Part shown: piece by piece, positions 63,516 to 64,000 of the stretch
Position numbering within the stretch: the stretch's first letter is position 1
Layout: each line of letters starts with the position of its first letter
DNA from: Leptospira wolbachii serovar Codice str. CDC
GTDB taxonomy: Bacteria > Spirochaetota > Leptospiria > Leptospirales > Leptospiraceae
Assembly (NCBI RefSeq): GCF_000332515.2
Contig: NZ_AOGZ02000001.1
Location: 188,501-252,500 of the forward strand
Direction: 5' to 3'
DNA: 64,000 nt
Made by a program: the position numbers and the translations under genes
The notes under the pieces: generated by a model
Database searches by the model: none
Told to the model about the DNA's origin: nothing
What the model saw: the letters and a program-made list of their open reading frames with translations, nothing else

Positions 63516-63942
63516 ACTGATTATCAGCAATAACTATGCCAATTGCTGAAATATTCACAAAAATGCTTATTAGCATAGGGATTTGAATCAAATCCTCCCA
63601 TTTTGAAAAACCCAACTACAAATTTCTGAAAACCTGAGATTGTAAACTGTACGATAAACGAACATTTTTCTTAAATTCTAATAGAAAGGAGCAAAATAGA
63701 ACCAGTAAGGACGGCCCGGATTCGGAAAACTTATACTAGAGCGAGAGACGTTTTTCTTTTTTTGTAGTAAATTTTATTTTTTTTCGCCTAAGACTCTCCC
63801 TATTCCCTAAGTACAACCCAAAATCAGTAGTATTTTTAATCTAACTGCATCCGTTAGGTACACTTCGTGCATATTGTAGGAAGATTGGAACCATTCTAGC
63901 AGTTCCTTTCAGAAAACTTTTGGGTCCAGGTAGGGTAAAAAA
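63516..63942. promoter_or_regulatory. Divergent nitrate reductase/nirB control region with three dyads
   Basis: The only gene-free stretch over 300 bp. Near the reductase gene it holds three perfect inverted repeats: CTGAT-T-ATCAG (63517-63527), ATGCT-N4-AGCAT (63563-63576) and the 17-bp GGATTTGA-A-TCAAATCC (63579-63595), whose core TTTGA-N-TCAAA recalls FNR/Crp-type half sites at unusual spacing. I found no convincing -35/-10 pair, ORF or RNA gene in the nirB-proximal 300 bp, which would be a long leader. Confidence 0.5.
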
Positions 63943-64000
63943 ATGATCAAGCGAAAGTTAATCGTTATTGGAAACGGGATGGTGGGTCATAGATTCTGCG
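63943..64000 (+). CDS. nirB: Nitrite reductase large subunit (3' partial)
   Basis: Only the first 19 codons are inside the window. They read MIKRKLIVIGNGMVGHRFC, which is the characteristic FAD-binding start of NirB (…IGNGMVGHRF…). AGG-rich sequence lies about 10 bp upstream. With the divergent nitrate reductase this would complete reduction of nitrate to ammonium. NasB-type reductases share the same N-terminus, so the exact family cannot be settled from this fragment. Confidence 0.8.
   Translation, partial: MIKRKLIVIGNGMVGHRFC

Noticed and set aside
1..64000. Mobile elements, CRISPR arrays, tRNA or rRNA genes
   Set aside because: No transposase, integrase, direct-repeat array, terminal inverted repeats around a gene block, or tRNA/rRNA-like sequence was recognised; the only large duplication is the lipoprotein pair.

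Overview
The window looks like about 64 kb of chromosome from a Leptospira species. The reasons are low-to-moderate G+C, a spirochaete-type coiled-coil protein next to a bacterial histone, a protein resembling the Leptospira-associated DUF1577 family, membrane-anchored AraC regulators, 7TMR-DISM cyclases, and many lipoproteins with short loose lipoboxes. Nitrate/nitrite assimilation, molybdate uptake and free-living sensory genes make an environmental (saprophytic-clade) species more likely than a strict pathogen, but this is inference. I see no rRNA, tRNA, CRISPR array, insertion sequence or phage module. The region reads as ordinary, densely packed chromosome.

Layout. 1-4 kb: coiled-coil protein, histone and methionine aminopeptidase in one tight run, then a tiny secreted Cys peptide, a single-domain response regulator, thiM and thiE. 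4-6.4 kb: queG, a divergent hypothetical gene whose start codon overlaps that of queG, a thioesterase and an OmpA-like protein. 6.4-11.1 kb: two tandem paralogous repeat lipoproteins. 11-14.8 kb: patatin phospholipase, a PilZ-like protein, a HepT-like remnant and a secreted FKBP. 14.8-18 kb: a translationally coupled ABC-F / ABC ATPase / permease operon. 18-21.5 kb: purT, ankyrin protein, AraC regulator. 21.5-24.9 kb: copper efflux (copA, copZ-like, secreted protein) facing a CueR-type regulator, with a clear 19-bp-spacer MerR-family promoter. 25-30 kb: SGNH protein, membrane glycosyltransferase-like protein, zinc-ribbon protein, STAS protein, lipoprotein. 30-36 kb: a two-gene signalling cassette and a Na,K-ATPase-like P-type ATPase with an N-terminal PTS EIIA-like domain. 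36-40 kb: small secreted protein, SDR, neutral ceramidase, DUF3817 protein. 40-44 kb: 7TMR-DISM cyclase overlapping an LpxR-like lipid A deacylase. 44-48 kb: MFS transporter, GH2 glycosidase and alpha/beta hydrolase. 48-54.4 kb: AraC regulator, two-domain DJ-1-like protein, MCP-like protein and several small proteins. 54.4-58.6 kb: TonB-dependent receptor, lipoprotein and PepSY membrane protein. 58.7-64 kb: MOT1-type molybdate transporter, a single-chain assimilatory nitrate reductase fused to its electron-transfer domains, and the start of nirB.

How the genes work together. The last block is coherent: the molybdate transporter can supply the Mo cofactor metal, the fused reductase would turn nitrate into nitrite, and NirB would turn nitrite into ammonium. 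The iron block has the same 15-bp TGAG-N7-CTCA dyad centred in the 17-bp spacer of two promoters, one before the TonB receptor and one before the PepSY gene, which suggests shared control by a Fur-type repressor. The copper block is a standard CueR circuit. The most unusual items are the EIIA/P-type ATPase fusion, the one-polypeptide nitrate reductase, the histone inside the map operon, the paired Fur-like operators, and the LpxR-like enzyme overlapping a cyclase gene.
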